From the NCBI GenBank assembly GCA_036010965.1, contig DASCMO010000126.1:1-35427 (forward strand): a stretch of DNA of 35,427 nt. The letters run 5' to 3'. Below the pieces are notes generated by a model. That model was not told the origin of the DNA, made no database searches, and saw nothing but the letters and a program-made list of their open reading frames with translations. Below, piece by piece: positions 10,001 to 19,200 of this stretch. Source of the DNA: GCA-2686265 sp036010965. GTDB lineage: Bacteria; Planctomycetota; UBA1135; GCA-002686595. Position 1 is the first letter of the stretch. Each line of letters opens with the position of its first letter. A program made the translations under genes and the position numbers.

Positions 10001-10736
10001 CGAGCCCACCGCTGCGCTTGACTACCGCGACGCTTCGGTCCGGGCCGGTGTCCCGCACGTCTATCAGGTGCGCGCCGTCAGCCGGCGCGGGGTCGAGGGT
10101 GCCGCCGCGCCTCCTGTGATCGCCGCGGCGCTGGCCGCACCTCGCGAGCCCGTGTTCCGCGTCGACTTCACGGGCGGACTGGACGCTGCGCCGCACGGCG
10201 GCGGCGCTGCCGCGGGTCGCGCTCACGCGGGCGCGCGCACGGCCGAGGATGGGCTGGACCTGCGCCAGGGTGGCCACGTGACGTTCGCGCATCGCGCGGA
10301 GTTCGACCTCGACCACAGCCTGACGGTCACCTGCCGCGTGCGGCTCGACGAACGGACGGAGATGCCGGTGGTCGTCAGCTGCGGCCAGTGGAACGAGGCC
10401 GGCTGGTTCTTGCAGCTCCTGGGCTCGACCTGGCGCTGGCACGCGGGCGGCATCGACTGCGACGGCGGCGCCATCGAACTCGGGCGCTGGACGCACCTCG
10501 CCGCCAGCTTCGACGGCGAGACGGCCCGACTCTTCGTCGACGGCCGCCCTGTGGCCGAGCGTGAGGGCGGCGCAGTCGGCGCGCCGTGGTCGGGACCGCT
10601 GCACGTCGGCCAGTACGGGGCGCAGCTTGCCGAGCGCTATCAGGTGCGCGGTCAGATCCGCGACCTCGCGCTCTACCAGCGCGCCCTTTCGCCGGAGGAG
10701 ATCGCGGCGCTGGCGGCCCGCGCCGAGCAGCGCTGA
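7080..10736 (+). CDS. Secreted HzsA-like cytochrome, three haem c sites, C-terminal FN3-like and LamG domains
   Basis: 1218 aa from a GTG start. Signal peptide MSSQRRLHWLAPLALALAG, ending near VAAQS. The propeller spans about 40-420 (repeated LPDGRILF, FGRWEYVDK, WTIHPDGSN), followed by the family block FLGTVPVEADGSAYF. Haem c sites are at 502-506 (CIGCH), 553-557 (CLSCH) and 691-695 (CLECH). WIDTNGLYHGTWD follows the second haem, as in the paralogues. The segment after the third haem (RAPLA...GFG, later VDMPGARVQP) matches the tail of the 54-3038 protein. About 833-1010 holds two fibronectin-III-like modules. About 1022-1213 is a LamG/concanavalin-type domain (GRWTHLAASFDG, LFVDGRPVAE). FN3 and LamG domains usually bind or space out from carbohydrate. 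Reaction unknown; an exported electron-transfer or oxidative role is inferred. It converges on the next gene with a 14-base gap. Confidence 0.88.
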   Translation: MSSQRRLHWLAPLALALAGVLLPASVAAQSADESAEQVRLDAPLLFVKRHNYLGIHIYDTYYKWRPGGGLYVLENPAAPPAEQRVRALIDPTTAETLGEGVYSDPDLSWDAERVLFCHKAAAGGSTSIYEIGIDGTGLRRVTDPSPACESYEGVHAGQHDVTPAYLPDGRILFTSTRPSGLVPCANEGVAILHVMQADGSDVHSISVNNVNEFDPCVLPDGRILFGRWEYVDKTALTQQSLWTIHPDGSNETALFANNLVRPEALLDARPVPGSGHAIVASFTRHNGPPRGSIALLDPRHGKNSLAAIENLEHPDEPTFDLGESCDPWPLSGDAVLFSGRPAGSERNALLLRERSDAPGLVYADSEIDCHSPIPVRPRAVPPVLPSEVRPEERVGRFVVQDIYQGLTGVERGEVRRLRVIEETSRVSPSPGGAYNQTFLVSAALAFSVKNFLGTVPVEADGSAYFEAPAGRALYLQALDEEGRLVQSMRTFAQAAPGVTRSCIGCHEHKSSAPAPGGRSRAQAGEPRVLEPESWGSGYVDYPSMVQPILDRHCLSCHGGEQGFAGGLDLSGGWTEHFSNSYENLVSRRDTQLVAHLIAGIDCMNGTANWSARIFPPRSHGSGAAPLAQVLTSGHDGAIPALSRSERDLLLAWIDTNGLYHGTWDYTENGFSIGAWGDVRTTLTEQMRGAGCLECHGDGERPTYFDGDWFNLQSPELSRILRAPLARGDDGFGLALCRERVLGPSDQRVHLMRTGGYVHHVLPLEDFAPEPAPPAVSDGPARVSFASTEDARYQAMLDTIREGRRRALAAPRVDMPGARVQPGECRQLVPLPLPRPSPSLEARADDEGVVQLAWERSARTIGLRAEVYRGQRADFEPSAASWIASTTSQRLADREAPPGTWHYALVLCSGEERGQPIRANLHVPPPRPPASPPGLTATSVPGAVQLRWEDCGLPGARYVVLRSPQHSDAFEPLTSEPTAALDYRDASVRAGVPHVYQVRAVSRRGVEGAAAPPVIAAALAAPREPVFRVDFTGGLDAAPHGGGAAAGRAHAGARTAEDGLDLRQGGHVTFAHRAEFDLDHSLTVTCRVRLDERTEMPVVVSCGQWNEAGWFLQLLGSTWRWHAGGIDCDGGAIELGRWTHLAASFDGETARLFVDGRPVAEREGGAVGAPWSGPLHVGQYGAQLAERYQVRGQIRDLALYQRALSPEEIAALAARAEQR

Positions 10737-10750
10737 GCGTCCGCCCGCGG

Positions 10751-11878
10751 CTACCGCGCCGGCGACAACGCGATGGTCGAGAGCGTGAACGGCCGCTCGA
10801 CGGTGGTGTTCGTGAGCAGTTCGCTCGGGAAGACCATGTCCATGTTGATCACGATCAGTTCATCGCCACGCACGAGCACCTCGCACGGCTGGTCCAGCGC
10901 TCCGTCGGCGCCGTCCGTGTCCCCGTTGCGGCAGAGCGTCGAGACGTTGCCGTGCATGTCCACGACCTGTACGGCGTTGCGCAGCATGTCGGCCACGTAG
11001 ATGCGATCGTCGGCCTCGCGCCAGAAGAGACCGTCGCAGCAGTGCATCTCGTCCGACCGCGCGAACAGTTCGGTCGAGGCCACGCTGCCGTCGGCGCGGA
11101 AGGTCGACTTGTAGACGACGCCGTCCTCGAAGATGCCGCAGTAGAGGTTCCCGTCCCCGTCGAAGGTCAGCCCGTCAGCGCCGAACCCGACGCGGTTGCT
11201 GCTCTCGAAGACGGCGATCAGGTGCGGGTCGGGCGCCTCGGCCGACCAGGGCTCGAGCCGCACGGGACCGTCGGCCCACTCGTGGCGTTCGATGGCGTAG
11301 ATCCCGCTGCGCAGCTTCGGCCTGGCCGCGCCCGGTGCGCTCTCGGGCGTGACCGTCAGGACCGTGTCGCTGACGTACACCACGTCGCCGCGCCAGACGA
11401 CTGCGTTGGAGACGCCGAAGCCCTCGACCACCACGTCGCAGCCCGTCGCGCGACCGTCCTCGATGTTGATGCGCAGCAGGCGGGAGGCGTTGGCCAGGGA
11501 GTGCACGTGCTGGCTGTCGGCCACGTACAGGTCGCCGTCAGGTCCGATGTCGCAGCCCATCGGTCCCACCCCGCCGAACTCCGGGTGCAGGTCGTCGCCC
11601 TCGAACTCGTAGAAGCGGGTCAAGACGTTGTGAGCGTCGAGCTTGACCATCAGCGCGGGCGAGGTCTCCTCGATCACACCGGCCTCGAGCAGCACCTGGT
11701 TGTTGAAGTTCGGGATGGAGAGGAGGACGTCACCCTCGTCGGTCAGCGTGGCGCCGTCGGGCGTGTTGCAGTGCGCCGGCAGCTTGATCAGCAGCGACGG
11801 CGCGGCAGGCGCCGCCGTCTTGCAACCGGCGAAGAGGCAGAGTGTCAGGAGAGCGGAGGTCGAGTGCGTCGCGTTCAT
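10751..11878 (-). CDS. Lipoprotein beta-propeller of SMP-30/gluconolactonase type
   Basis: 375 aa with a lipoprotein signal: LCLFAGC puts the lipid-bearing cysteine at residue 19. The mature part is a six-bladed propeller with repeated blade motifs (PDGDLYVADS, WRGDVVYVSD, GDGNLYCGIF, DRIYVADMLRNAV). In SMP-30/gluconolactonases a Glu, an Asn and an Asp bind the metal. Here GVSNAVV and CCDGLFW could supply the Asn and Asp, but the usual first-blade Glu is not obvious (CNTPDG in its place), so lactonase activity is not certain. NHL-type or strictosidine-synthase-like propellers are the alternatives. If it is a lactonase it would open sugar lactones made by an exported dehydrogenase such as those encoded downstream. 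It is divergent from the heparinase-like gene. Confidence 0.75.
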   Translation of the reverse strand: MNATHSTSALLTLCLFAGCKTAAPAAPSLLIKLPAHCNTPDGATLTDEGDVLLSIPNFNNQVLLEAGVIEETSPALMVKLDAHNVLTRFYEFEGDDLHPEFGGVGPMGCDIGPDGDLYVADSQHVHSLANASRLLRINIEDGRATGCDVVVEGFGVSNAVVWRGDVVYVSDTVLTVTPESAPGAARPKLRSGIYAIERHEWADGPVRLEPWSAEAPDPHLIAVFESSNRVGFGADGLTFDGDGNLYCGIFEDGVVYKSTFRADGSVASTELFARSDEMHCCDGLFWREADDRIYVADMLRNAVQVVDMHGNVSTLCRNGDTDGADGALDQPCEVLVRGDELIVINMDMVFPSELLTNTTVERPFTLSTIALSPAR

Positions 11879-11956
11879 GGCTGAGCTCTACGGGCGGCCG
11901 GGGCGTGAGGGCGTCGCATTCTATCAACGGGCTGCCAGCCCGGTGTGGTGCCCGAG

Positions 11957-11986
11957 TTGACGCTCGAGCCTGATCGCGACTACGGT
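11957..11986 (+). promoter_or_regulatory. Sigma-70-like promoter for the heparinase operon
   Basis: TTGACG at 11957-11962 and TACGGT at 11981-11986 are separated by 18 bases. The -10 ends six bases before the ATG at 11993, so the transcript would be leaderless or nearly so. This agrees with the absence of a Shine-Dalgarno and with starting at 11993 rather than at the in-frame GTG at 11945, which would lie upstream of the promoter. Confidence 0.35.
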
Positions 11987-11992
11987 TGCGTC

Positions 11993-13819
11993 ATGCTGCT
12001 GGTCATCCTCGCCGTTCTGCCCGTGCAACTCGCGCCCGTGTCCCAGGAGGACGTCCTGCAGGGGCTGCGCTCCGAGCACCCGCGGCTCTTCCTCGACGGG
12101 GAGCGCGTGGCCGAGCTCGAGGCCGCGCTCGAATCCGACCCGTTGCTGCGCAAGGCCGTGGCCGACGTCACCGCCCGCGCGGACAGCTACCTGGACGCGC
12201 CGCCCCTGCGCCACGAGTTGAAAGGTCCGCGCCTGTTGCACGTCAGCCGCGCCTGCTTGACGCGAGTCCACTCTCTGGGGCTGGCCTGGCGCTTGACGGG
12301 CGAGCGCCGCTACGCCGACGCAGTGCGCTCGAACCTGCTGACGGTGTGCGCCTTCCCCGACTGGAACCCAGCGCACTTCCTCGACACCGCCGAGATGTCC
12401 CACGCGGTGGGCGTTGGTTACGACTGGTGCTTCGCGGCTCTTGGGGAAGAGGCGCGCGAGACGATTCGTCGCGGCCTGATCGAGCACGGACTGGAGCCGG
12501 GCCTGCGTGCCTACACGGCCGAGCGACCGGCCTGGTGGACGCGCAGCGCATTCAACTGGAACCAGGTGTGCAACGGCGGCCTCACGGTCGGCGCTCTGGC
12601 GATCGCCGAGACCGATCCAGAGTACGCGCGCGTTGTCTTGTCGCACGCGGTGCGCTCGCTCCCGCGCGCATTGGAGACCTACGACCCGCACGGGGCCTGG
12701 CCCGAGGGTCCGGGCTACTGGGGCTACGCCACGTGCTATACCGCCTTCGGCCTGGCGGCCATGCGCAGTGCGCTGGGGCACGACTTCGGGCTCTCCGAAC
12801 GCGAGGGGCTGGCGCGCGCCGGCTTCTTCCCGCTGGCCGCCTGCGGTCCCACCGGTGCGTACGTGGCCTACGCCGACGTCGGGGAGCGCGCGCAACGCCG
12901 CGAGCTGCCGGTGCTCTTCTGGCTCGCCGACCGCTACGCCGAGCCCGCCCTGGCGCAGGCCGAGCGCGCCTGGATCGCTGCGCATCCCGCGAGTCCTCTG
13001 CACGTTGTCTGGTACGTGCCCTCGAGCGAGGAGGAAGTGGTCGAGCCTCCGCTCGACGAGCTCTTCGAGGGCTCGGTGCAGCTCGCCTTGCTGCGCGGCG
13101 CCCGCAACGATCCGGACGCGATCTTCGTCGCGCTGAAGGCGGGCTACAACGCGGTCAACCACGGTCACCTCGACCTGGGCAACTTCGAGCTGGAGCTCCA
13201 AGGTGTGCGCTGGGCGCGGGACCTCGGGTCGGACGACTACAACCTGCCCGGCTACTGGGACGGCAAGCAGGGCGGCCGGCGCTGGAGCTACTACCGGCTC
13301 GGCTCCCACAGCCACAACGTCGTCACCCTGGGCGGGGAACAGCAGGCCGTGGCGGGCGAGGCAGAGTTCGTCGCCTTCGAGAGCACGCCCGAGGCTGCCC
13401 ACGCGATCGTGGAGATCAAGGGTGCCTGGCCGGGGACCGCCGAGCGCATGCGCCGCGGAGCGGCCCTCGTTGCCGAGCGCCGTGCGCTGCTCCTGCGCGA
13501 CGAGTTCGAGCTCGTCGAGGCCGGCGAGGTCGCCTGGGGCATGACCACCGATGCGCAGATCGAGGTCGACGGGGCACGCGCGGTGCTGCGCCAGGACGGG
13601 AAGGTGTTGAGCGCATTCCTGCTCGCGCCCTCCGGCGCCGCCTTCGTCGTGGAGGACGCGCAGCGCGATCCGCCCGAGCGCCCGAACAAGGGTGTGCGCA
13701 GGTTGATGGTGCGCTTCGTGGGCGCGCCGGGGCCCTGCGCTCTGACAGTCTTGTTCACGTCAGGGGCCGAGGCCGAGCCTCCGTCTGGGGTCGAGGTCCG
13801 GCCACTCTCGGACTGGTGA
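11993..13819 (+). CDS. Exported heparinase II/III-like polysaccharide lyase
   Basis: 608 aa from ATG 11993, which opens a short signal peptide (MLLVILAVLPVQLAP). An in-frame GTG at 11945 would add 16 polar residues and spoil it. The N-terminal half is an alpha/alpha toroid of the heparinase II/III or alginate-lyase kind, opening with HPRLFLDGERVAEL and containing FNWNQVCNGG (from F187) and WPEGPGYWGYATCY (236-249). The C-terminal half is the beta-sheet domain with NHGHLDLGNF (389-398); its histidines and tyrosines are candidates for the active site and metal site. Such lyases cut uronic-acid-containing polysaccharides by beta-elimination outside the cytoplasm; the actual polymer cannot be read from sequence. 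It is the first gene of a unit with a DUF6807 lipoprotein (29 bases downstream) and a Gfo/Idh/MocA oxidoreductase. Confidence 0.85.
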   Translation: MLLVILAVLPVQLAPVSQEDVLQGLRSEHPRLFLDGERVAELEAALESDPLLRKAVADVTARADSYLDAPPLRHELKGPRLLHVSRACLTRVHSLGLAWRLTGERRYADAVRSNLLTVCAFPDWNPAHFLDTAEMSHAVGVGYDWCFAALGEEARETIRRGLIEHGLEPGLRAYTAERPAWWTRSAFNWNQVCNGGLTVGALAIAETDPEYARVVLSHAVRSLPRALETYDPHGAWPEGPGYWGYATCYTAFGLAAMRSALGHDFGLSEREGLARAGFFPLAACGPTGAYVAYADVGERAQRRELPVLFWLADRYAEPALAQAERAWIAAHPASPLHVVWYVPSSEEEVVEPPLDELFEGSVQLALLRGARNDPDAIFVALKAGYNAVNHGHLDLGNFELELQGVRWARDLGSDDYNLPGYWDGKQGGRRWSYYRLGSHSHNVVTLGGEQQAVAGEAEFVAFESTPEAAHAIVEIKGAWPGTAERMRRGAALVAERRALLLRDEFELVEAGEVAWGMTTDAQIEVDGARAVLRQDGKVLSAFLLAPSGAAFVVEDAQRDPPERPNKGVRRLMVRFVGAPGPCALTVLFTSGAEAEPPSGVEVRPLSDW

Positions 13820-13848
13820 CACGACGCGAAGTGGTAACCTCGGCGGCG

Positions 13849-14781
13849 ATGGAATGCTTCGAGCGATCCGCTTCGCGTGTGGTGCTGGTGCTGGCCTGCT
13901 TGCAGGCTGCCTGCGCGTCGAGTGGCGTCGGAGCTGCGCACCTGGAGCTGATCCCCGGTCCGACCTCGATGCGCGTCGAACGGGACGGCCTGCTGCTGCT
14001 CGAGTACCGCCGGGGCGAAGCGGGCTCCAAGCCGTTCGTCCTGCACCTCGGCACGCCCGCGGGCCTCGACGTCCTGCGCGACGCGCCGCCCGGGCACGAG
14101 CACCACCACGGCCTGATGCTCGCCATCGGCGTCGACGACGTGGACCACTGGGGCGAGATGTACGCCGATCTTCCCGGGAGTCAGCGCGAGCGCTCGTTCG
14201 AGCCGGTCGCGTCGCAAGACTGCGGCTTCACGCAGGGGATCGAGTGGATCGATGCACGCGATGGCGCGCTGCAACTGAACGAACAGCGCACGCTGAACCT
14301 CGTGCTCGAGGACGAGCTCGGCGCCGCACTGCTCACCTGGCGCAGCGTGTTGAACCTGCCGCCCGAAGTGGACTCGGCGCGGCTCTGGGGCCGGCCCTAC
14401 TTCGGACTTGGCCTGCGTTTCCGCGAGGCGCTCGACGGGGCCGGCCCCTTTGTGCACGCCTCGGGCGAGCCGGGTCGAGTCGTGCGCGGCGAAGAGCGCC
14501 TGACGCGCTCGACCTGGTGCGCCTACAGCGGTGAGATCGACGGCCGCCCCGTAACCGTGGCCGGCTTCGACGACCCGCGCAATCCGCGGCACCCGGCCAC
14601 CTGGTTCAGCATGGCCGTGCCCTTCGCCTACATGACGGCGACCCTGGACCTGGCGGCCGAGCCGCTGGTCCTGCGCGCCGGCCAGGAGCTGGAACTGCGC
14701 TACGGAGTGGCCCTCTGGGACGGCCACGTGCAGCGCGAGACGATCGAGGAACTATACCGGCGCTGGACCGCCCGGGAGTGA
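13849..14781 (+). CDS. DUF6807 (PmoA-like) lipoprotein
   Basis: 310 aa. Start ATG 13849 gives a lipoprotein signal with LQAAC as lipobox. The body matches the DUF6807 family, often labelled 'PmoA' in databases, with the histidine-rich motif GHEHHHGLMLAIG near residues 83-95 followed by DHWGEMY. Other family features are the beta-rich fold and the C-terminal FAYMTATLDL...LRYGVALWDG. The family is frequent in carbohydrate-utilisation loci of the PVC group and Bacteroidota and has no established reaction that I know. It is not the membrane subunit of particulate methane monooxygenase. It lies directly before a Gfo/Idh/MocA gene, an association repeated at 32.8-35.0 kb. TAACCT at 13835-13840 might act as an internal -10. 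Confidence 0.82.
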   Translation: MECFERSASRVVLVLACLQAACASSGVGAAHLELIPGPTSMRVERDGLLLLEYRRGEAGSKPFVLHLGTPAGLDVLRDAPPGHEHHHGLMLAIGVDDVDHWGEMYADLPGSQRERSFEPVASQDCGFTQGIEWIDARDGALQLNEQRTLNLVLEDELGAALLTWRSVLNLPPEVDSARLWGRPYFGLGLRFREALDGAGPFVHASGEPGRVVRGEERLTRSTWCAYSGEIDGRPVTVAGFDDPRNPRHPATWFSMAVPFAYMTATLDLAAEPLVLRAGQELELRYGVALWDGHVQRETIEELYRRWTARE

Positions 14782-14786
14782 CAGTC

Positions 14787-16142
14787 ATGACGAAGACGAC
14801 GGGAACGCTCAGGCCCTCGCGGCGCACACTTCTGAAGGAGACGGCGGTGGCGGGCGCGATCGGCCTCACGGCGCCGTACGTCGCAGCCGGCCCGGCGACC
14901 AGCCGGCGCGGTCGCACTGCGGCCAATGACAAGATCCGCCTCGGCATCATCGGGGTGGGCCCGATGGGGATGGCCAACCTGCGCAACTGCGCGCGCCACG
15001 ACGACGTCGAGGTCACGGCCATCTGCGATGTCTGGAAGGACCGGCGCGACGCGGCCGCGGCGGGTTTCCCGGGCGCCCGGACCTACGACGATCACCGCAA
15101 GCTGCTGGAGAGCGGCCAGGTCGACGCGGTCATCATCGCCACTCCGCCGCACTGGCACACGCTGCAAGCCGTCGACGCCTGCGAGGCGGGGGTGGACATC
15201 TACTTGCAGAAGCCGATGACCCTCTACCCGGCCGAAGCGCTGGTCGTGCGCAATGCCGTGGCGAAGACCGGGCGCATCTGCCAGGTCGGAACCCAGATTC
15301 ACGCGAGCGAGAACTACCGCCGCGTCGTGGAGTACGTGCGCAGCGGCAAGCTCGGCCGCATCGCGGTGGCTCGCACCTTCAACGTGATGAACCAGGGCAG
15401 CGAGGGGTTCGGGAATCCGCCTGATACCGAGCCGCCGCCGGGGCTCGACTGGGAGCGCTGGGTGGGCCCGGCGCCCATGCGTCCCTTCAACGACCTGATC
15501 GTGCGCGACGCCTTTCACAACTGCTCCTTCTGGGACTTCAGCGGCGGCTGGACCCCGGGCATGGCCCCGCACATCATCGACCTGCCGCACTGGGCGCTCG
15601 AGCTCGACTTCCCGACGCTCACGACCTCCACCGGCGGCCGCCACGTCCTGCGCGACCTGGGCGACGTGCCCGACACTCAGGAGGTCACCTGGCAACACGG
15701 CGACCTGACGCTGACCTGGTCGATGTCGCTGGTGAACAGCTTCGGCTTCGACTTCGGCCGCGGCAGCCTCGACCGCCGGCTCGGCATCTACTTCATGGGT
15801 GTGGACGGCACGCTCTTCTCCGACTACGGCAGGCACGAGATCGTTCCCGAGGGCGACCGCCTGGGCGACGCGTCACCGCCGGAGCACTCCATCCCGTCCT
15901 CGCCGGGCCACGAGCGCGAGTGGCTGGACTGCGTGCGCAGCCGCGCGCAGCCGAGCTGCAACGCGGACTACCACTGCCGCATCGACGTGGCCCTCGGCCT
16001 GGCCAACCTCGCCCAGCGACTGGGCCGCTCGATCCGCTTCGATCCCGTCAAGGAGCGCATCGTGGGCGACGCTGAAGCCGCGGCTCGGGCGCGGCCCGAG
16101 TACCGCGCGCCGTGGCGTTTCCCGGCGGAATACCTGTCCTAG
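14787..16142 (+). CDS. Tat-exported Gfo/Idh/MocA-family oxidoreductase
   Basis: 451 aa. The N-terminus carries a Tat signal (SRRTLLKETAVAGAIGLTAP). The Rossmann motif GIIGVGPMG starts near residue 53. The family's E-K-P motif appears as QKP at 141-143, keeping the lysine K142 that helps bind cofactor and substrate. The C-terminal alpha/beta domain has GGWTPGMAPHIIDLPHW with H262, D265 and H268 as candidate catalytic or substrate residues. Family members oxidise or reduce sugars, sugar acids or inositols with NAD(P); Tat-exported members such as glucose-fructose oxidoreductase fold with the nucleotide already bound. ATG 14787 is preferred (GGGAG at 14774-14778), but GTG 14778, which overlaps the preceding stop, is possible. 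Substrate unknown. Confidence 0.9.
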   Translation: MTKTTGTLRPSRRTLLKETAVAGAIGLTAPYVAAGPATSRRGRTAANDKIRLGIIGVGPMGMANLRNCARHDDVEVTAICDVWKDRRDAAAAGFPGARTYDDHRKLLESGQVDAVIIATPPHWHTLQAVDACEAGVDIYLQKPMTLYPAEALVVRNAVAKTGRICQVGTQIHASENYRRVVEYVRSGKLGRIAVARTFNVMNQGSEGFGNPPDTEPPPGLDWERWVGPAPMRPFNDLIVRDAFHNCSFWDFSGGWTPGMAPHIIDLPHWALELDFPTLTTSTGGRHVLRDLGDVPDTQEVTWQHGDLTLTWSMSLVNSFGFDFGRGSLDRRLGIYFMGVDGTLFSDYGRHEIVPEGDRLGDASPPEHSIPSSPGHEREWLDCVRSRAQPSCNADYHCRIDVALGLANLAQRLGRSIRFDPVKERIVGDAEAAARARPEYRAPWRFPAEYLS

Positions 16143-16233
16143 CGCGATCTACCTGAGGGCTCCTGTGAGGTACACCCGAACCATCTTGCTCATGACAGGA
16201 GCGGGGGGTGCTGCGGAGACCGGTTGCGGCAGC

Positions 16234-16261
16234 TTGCTCGATCGACGTGACCGTCTACGAT
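16234..16261 (+). promoter_or_regulatory. Possible promoter for the discoidin-HzsA-SUMF1 gene
   Basis: TTGCTC (16234-16239) and TACGAT (16256-16261) are 16 bases apart and end ten bases before ATG 16272. There is no Shine-Dalgarno. The remainder of the 129-base gap after the oxidoreductase gene shows nothing else clear. Confidence 0.28.
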
Positions 16262-16271
16262 TGTGCGCAGC

Positions 16272-19200
16272 ATGAGAAACCAGACGCTGTCTCTGCTCGC
16301 CACGGCCTTCCTCGCTGCGACCGCCGCAGCCCAGGAGTCCGCCGATCCCTACCTGCCGCCGACCCCGGAGCGGGATGCAGCCGGCGGCTGCGACGGGATC
16401 AAGGACGGCGGCTTCGGCTTCCACACCGCGCTCGAGGCCCGGCCCTGGTGGCAGGTCGACCTGGGCGCGATGCACGAGCTGGGGCGAGTGCTGATCTACA
16501 ACCGCTGCAACACCGCAGCGGAACGCGCGGTCGGAATCGCGCTCTCGACTTCGCGCGACGGCAGGAGCTGGGTCCGGCGTCACGAGCACGCTGGTGAGCC
16601 CTTCGGCGGCGTCTCCCACGGCGGGCCGCTGACGGTCGCGCTCGACGGCATCCGCGCGCGCTTCGTGCGCCTCGAGCTGGCTGACACGGACTACCTGCAC
16701 CTGGACGAGGTGGAGGTCTTCGGCGCGCTCGAGCCCGAGCGCAACCTGGCTCTCGGCCGGCCCGCGCGTCAGAGCAGTCTCAGCCAGTGGTCACTGCAAC
16801 GGGGCGGAGTCAGCACGGCCGATCTCGCGCAGGCTGTCGAGAGCGGCTTGCTCCTGGCCGAGGACCTGGTCGCGCGTGGCGTCGAGGTCGGACCCTGGCG
16901 CGACGGCCTGGTCGCGCTGCGCGCCGACCTTGTTGACCTCCGCCCGGAAGAACGCGCCGCGGCTCTCGTTCGAACGCGAGCGCTCGTGCGCGAGCTCGCT
17001 CTGCAGAATCCGCTGCTCGACTTCGACGAGCTGCTGCTCGTGCGCCGCAGCGCGGCGGCGCCGCACCTGGGCCTGCCTACCAACTGGCAAGGCAACTCCA
17101 GCCTGCCGGCCGGACCCTACGACGACGCGCTGGTCACGCTCTCGCTGCGCGACCCCGATGCCCCCCTGCGCGAGGTGACGCGCACCGGCAGGTTCGTGGG
17201 GGACGTGGATCTCGACTTCGACGCCGAGCACGCGCTCTTCTCCTCGCGTGACGCGCGCGGTCGCTGGCAAGTGTTCGAGACGGACCTCGACGGCGGCGGT
17301 CTGCGCCAGGTATCGCGCGGCGACGAGCCCGACGTCGACAGCTACGACGCCTGCTACCTGCCCGACGGTGGGATGATGTTCGCCTCGACCGCCGGCATGG
17401 CGGGTGTGCCCTGCGTCTACGGCGTCGACCACGTGGCCACGCTCTTCCGCATGGACTCGGGCGGCGGCCAGGTGCGGCGGCTGTGCTTCGATCAGGACCA
17501 CGACTGGAACCCAACGCCGATGGCGGACGGACGCATCTTGTACACGCGCTGGGAGTACGCCGATACGCCGCACACCCACAGCCGGCTGCTCTTCACCATG
17601 AACCCGGACGGCACGGGACAGGCGGAGCTCTACGGCAGCAATTCGTACTGGCCGAACTCCATCTTCGGCGCGCGTCCGGTGCCCGGTCATCCTTCCAAAC
17701 TCGTGGGCGTGGTCAGCGGTCACCACGGGCTGCGGCGCATGGGCGAGCTGGTTCTCTTCGACCCCGCGCGCGGGAAGCGCGAAGCGGGGGGCGCCGTGCA
17801 GCGCATCCCCGGTCGCGGCAAGCCGGTGGAACCTGTCATTCGCGATCGGCTGGTCGACGGCAGCTGGCCGCGTTGCCTGCACCCCTGGCCGCTGTCCGAG
17901 GACTACTTCCTGGTCGCCGCCCAGCTCAGTCCCGCCGCTCCGTGGGGCGTCTACCTCGCGGACACTTTCGACAACCTCGTGCTCCTGCGCGAGGAACCGG
18001 GCCACGTGTTGCTCGAGCCGATCCCCGTGCGTCCGCGACCGCGCCCGGCGGTCTTGCCCACGCGCGTCGACCTCGCCGCGGACGACGCGTCCGTGCAGAT
18101 CGCCGACGTCTATCTTGGTCCCGGTCTGGAGGGCGTGCCGCGCGGAACGGTGAAGAGCCTGCGCGTCTTCTCCTATCACTTCGCCTACCAGGGCATGGGC
18201 GGTCTGATCGGTGTGCTCGGTGTCGACGGGCCCTGGGACGTCAAGCGCGTGCTGGGCACGGTGCCGGTAGAGGCCGATGGTTCGGCGAACTTCCGCGTAC
18301 CGGCCGAGACGCCGATCTCGGTCCAGCCCCTCGACGTCGAAGGCAAGGCGCTGCAGCTGATGCGCAGCTGGATGACGGCCATGCCGGGCGAGACGCTCTC
18401 CTGCGTGGGCTGCCACGACGGACAGCGCAGCCCCGCGCCGCACGCACTCCCGCTTGCCATGGGGCGCGCTCCCTCGGAGATCGAACCCTGGTACGGCCCG
18501 CCGCGCGGCTTCAGCTTCGCGCGCGAAGTGCAGCCGGTGATCGATCGCCACTGCCTCGAGTGTCACGACGGCAGCGACCAGCGCGCGGCTCCCGACCTGC
18601 GCGGGGACGTGGCGATCGACGACTACCGCTCGTCCTACCCGAGCACCCGCGGCGGACGCTTCTCGGTGGGCTACGCGGCGCTGCACCGCTACGTGCGCCG
18701 GCCGGGAATCGAGAGCGACTACCGCCTGCTGACTCCGCTGGAGTTTCATGCGGACACCACCGAGCTGGTGCAGATGCTCGAAGAGGGGCACCACGGAGTC
18801 GAGCTCGACGATGAGTCCTGGGACCGACTCATCACCTGGATCGACCTCAACACACCTTTCCACGGTACCTGGAGCGAGGCCACGGGCACGGCCATCGGCC
18901 AGGCGACGCGGCGCGTCGAGCTGGCGGCCCTGTACGGCGGTTCGGTGCAGGACCCCGAGCAAGACGCGAACCTGCCCGTCGCGCGCTTGAGCGCGAGCAC
19001 GCCGGCTCGAGTGCGCGCGCCAACCGCGCAGGTGCGCGCGCCGGCCACTGCGGGCCAGGTCTTCGACGCGGACGAGGCGCGCCGTCGCCAGGCCGCCGCC
19101 GGAGCGCGCACGGGGCGCACGGGGCGCACCGTCGACCTGGGGGAGGGCGTCGCCATCGAGCTGACCCTGATCCCGGCCGGCGAGCTTCCGGACGCGCGCG

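Noticed and set aside
11986..13848. Long upstream extension of the DUF6807 gene in its own frame through the heparinase gene
   Set aside because: The extension is Arg/Ala-rich noise in a shadow frame. A lipoprotein signal begins exactly at ATG 13849.
13291..14727. 478-codon minus-strand frame over the heparinase and DUF6807 genes
   Set aside because: Shadow frame without motifs; both plus-strand genes are well supported.
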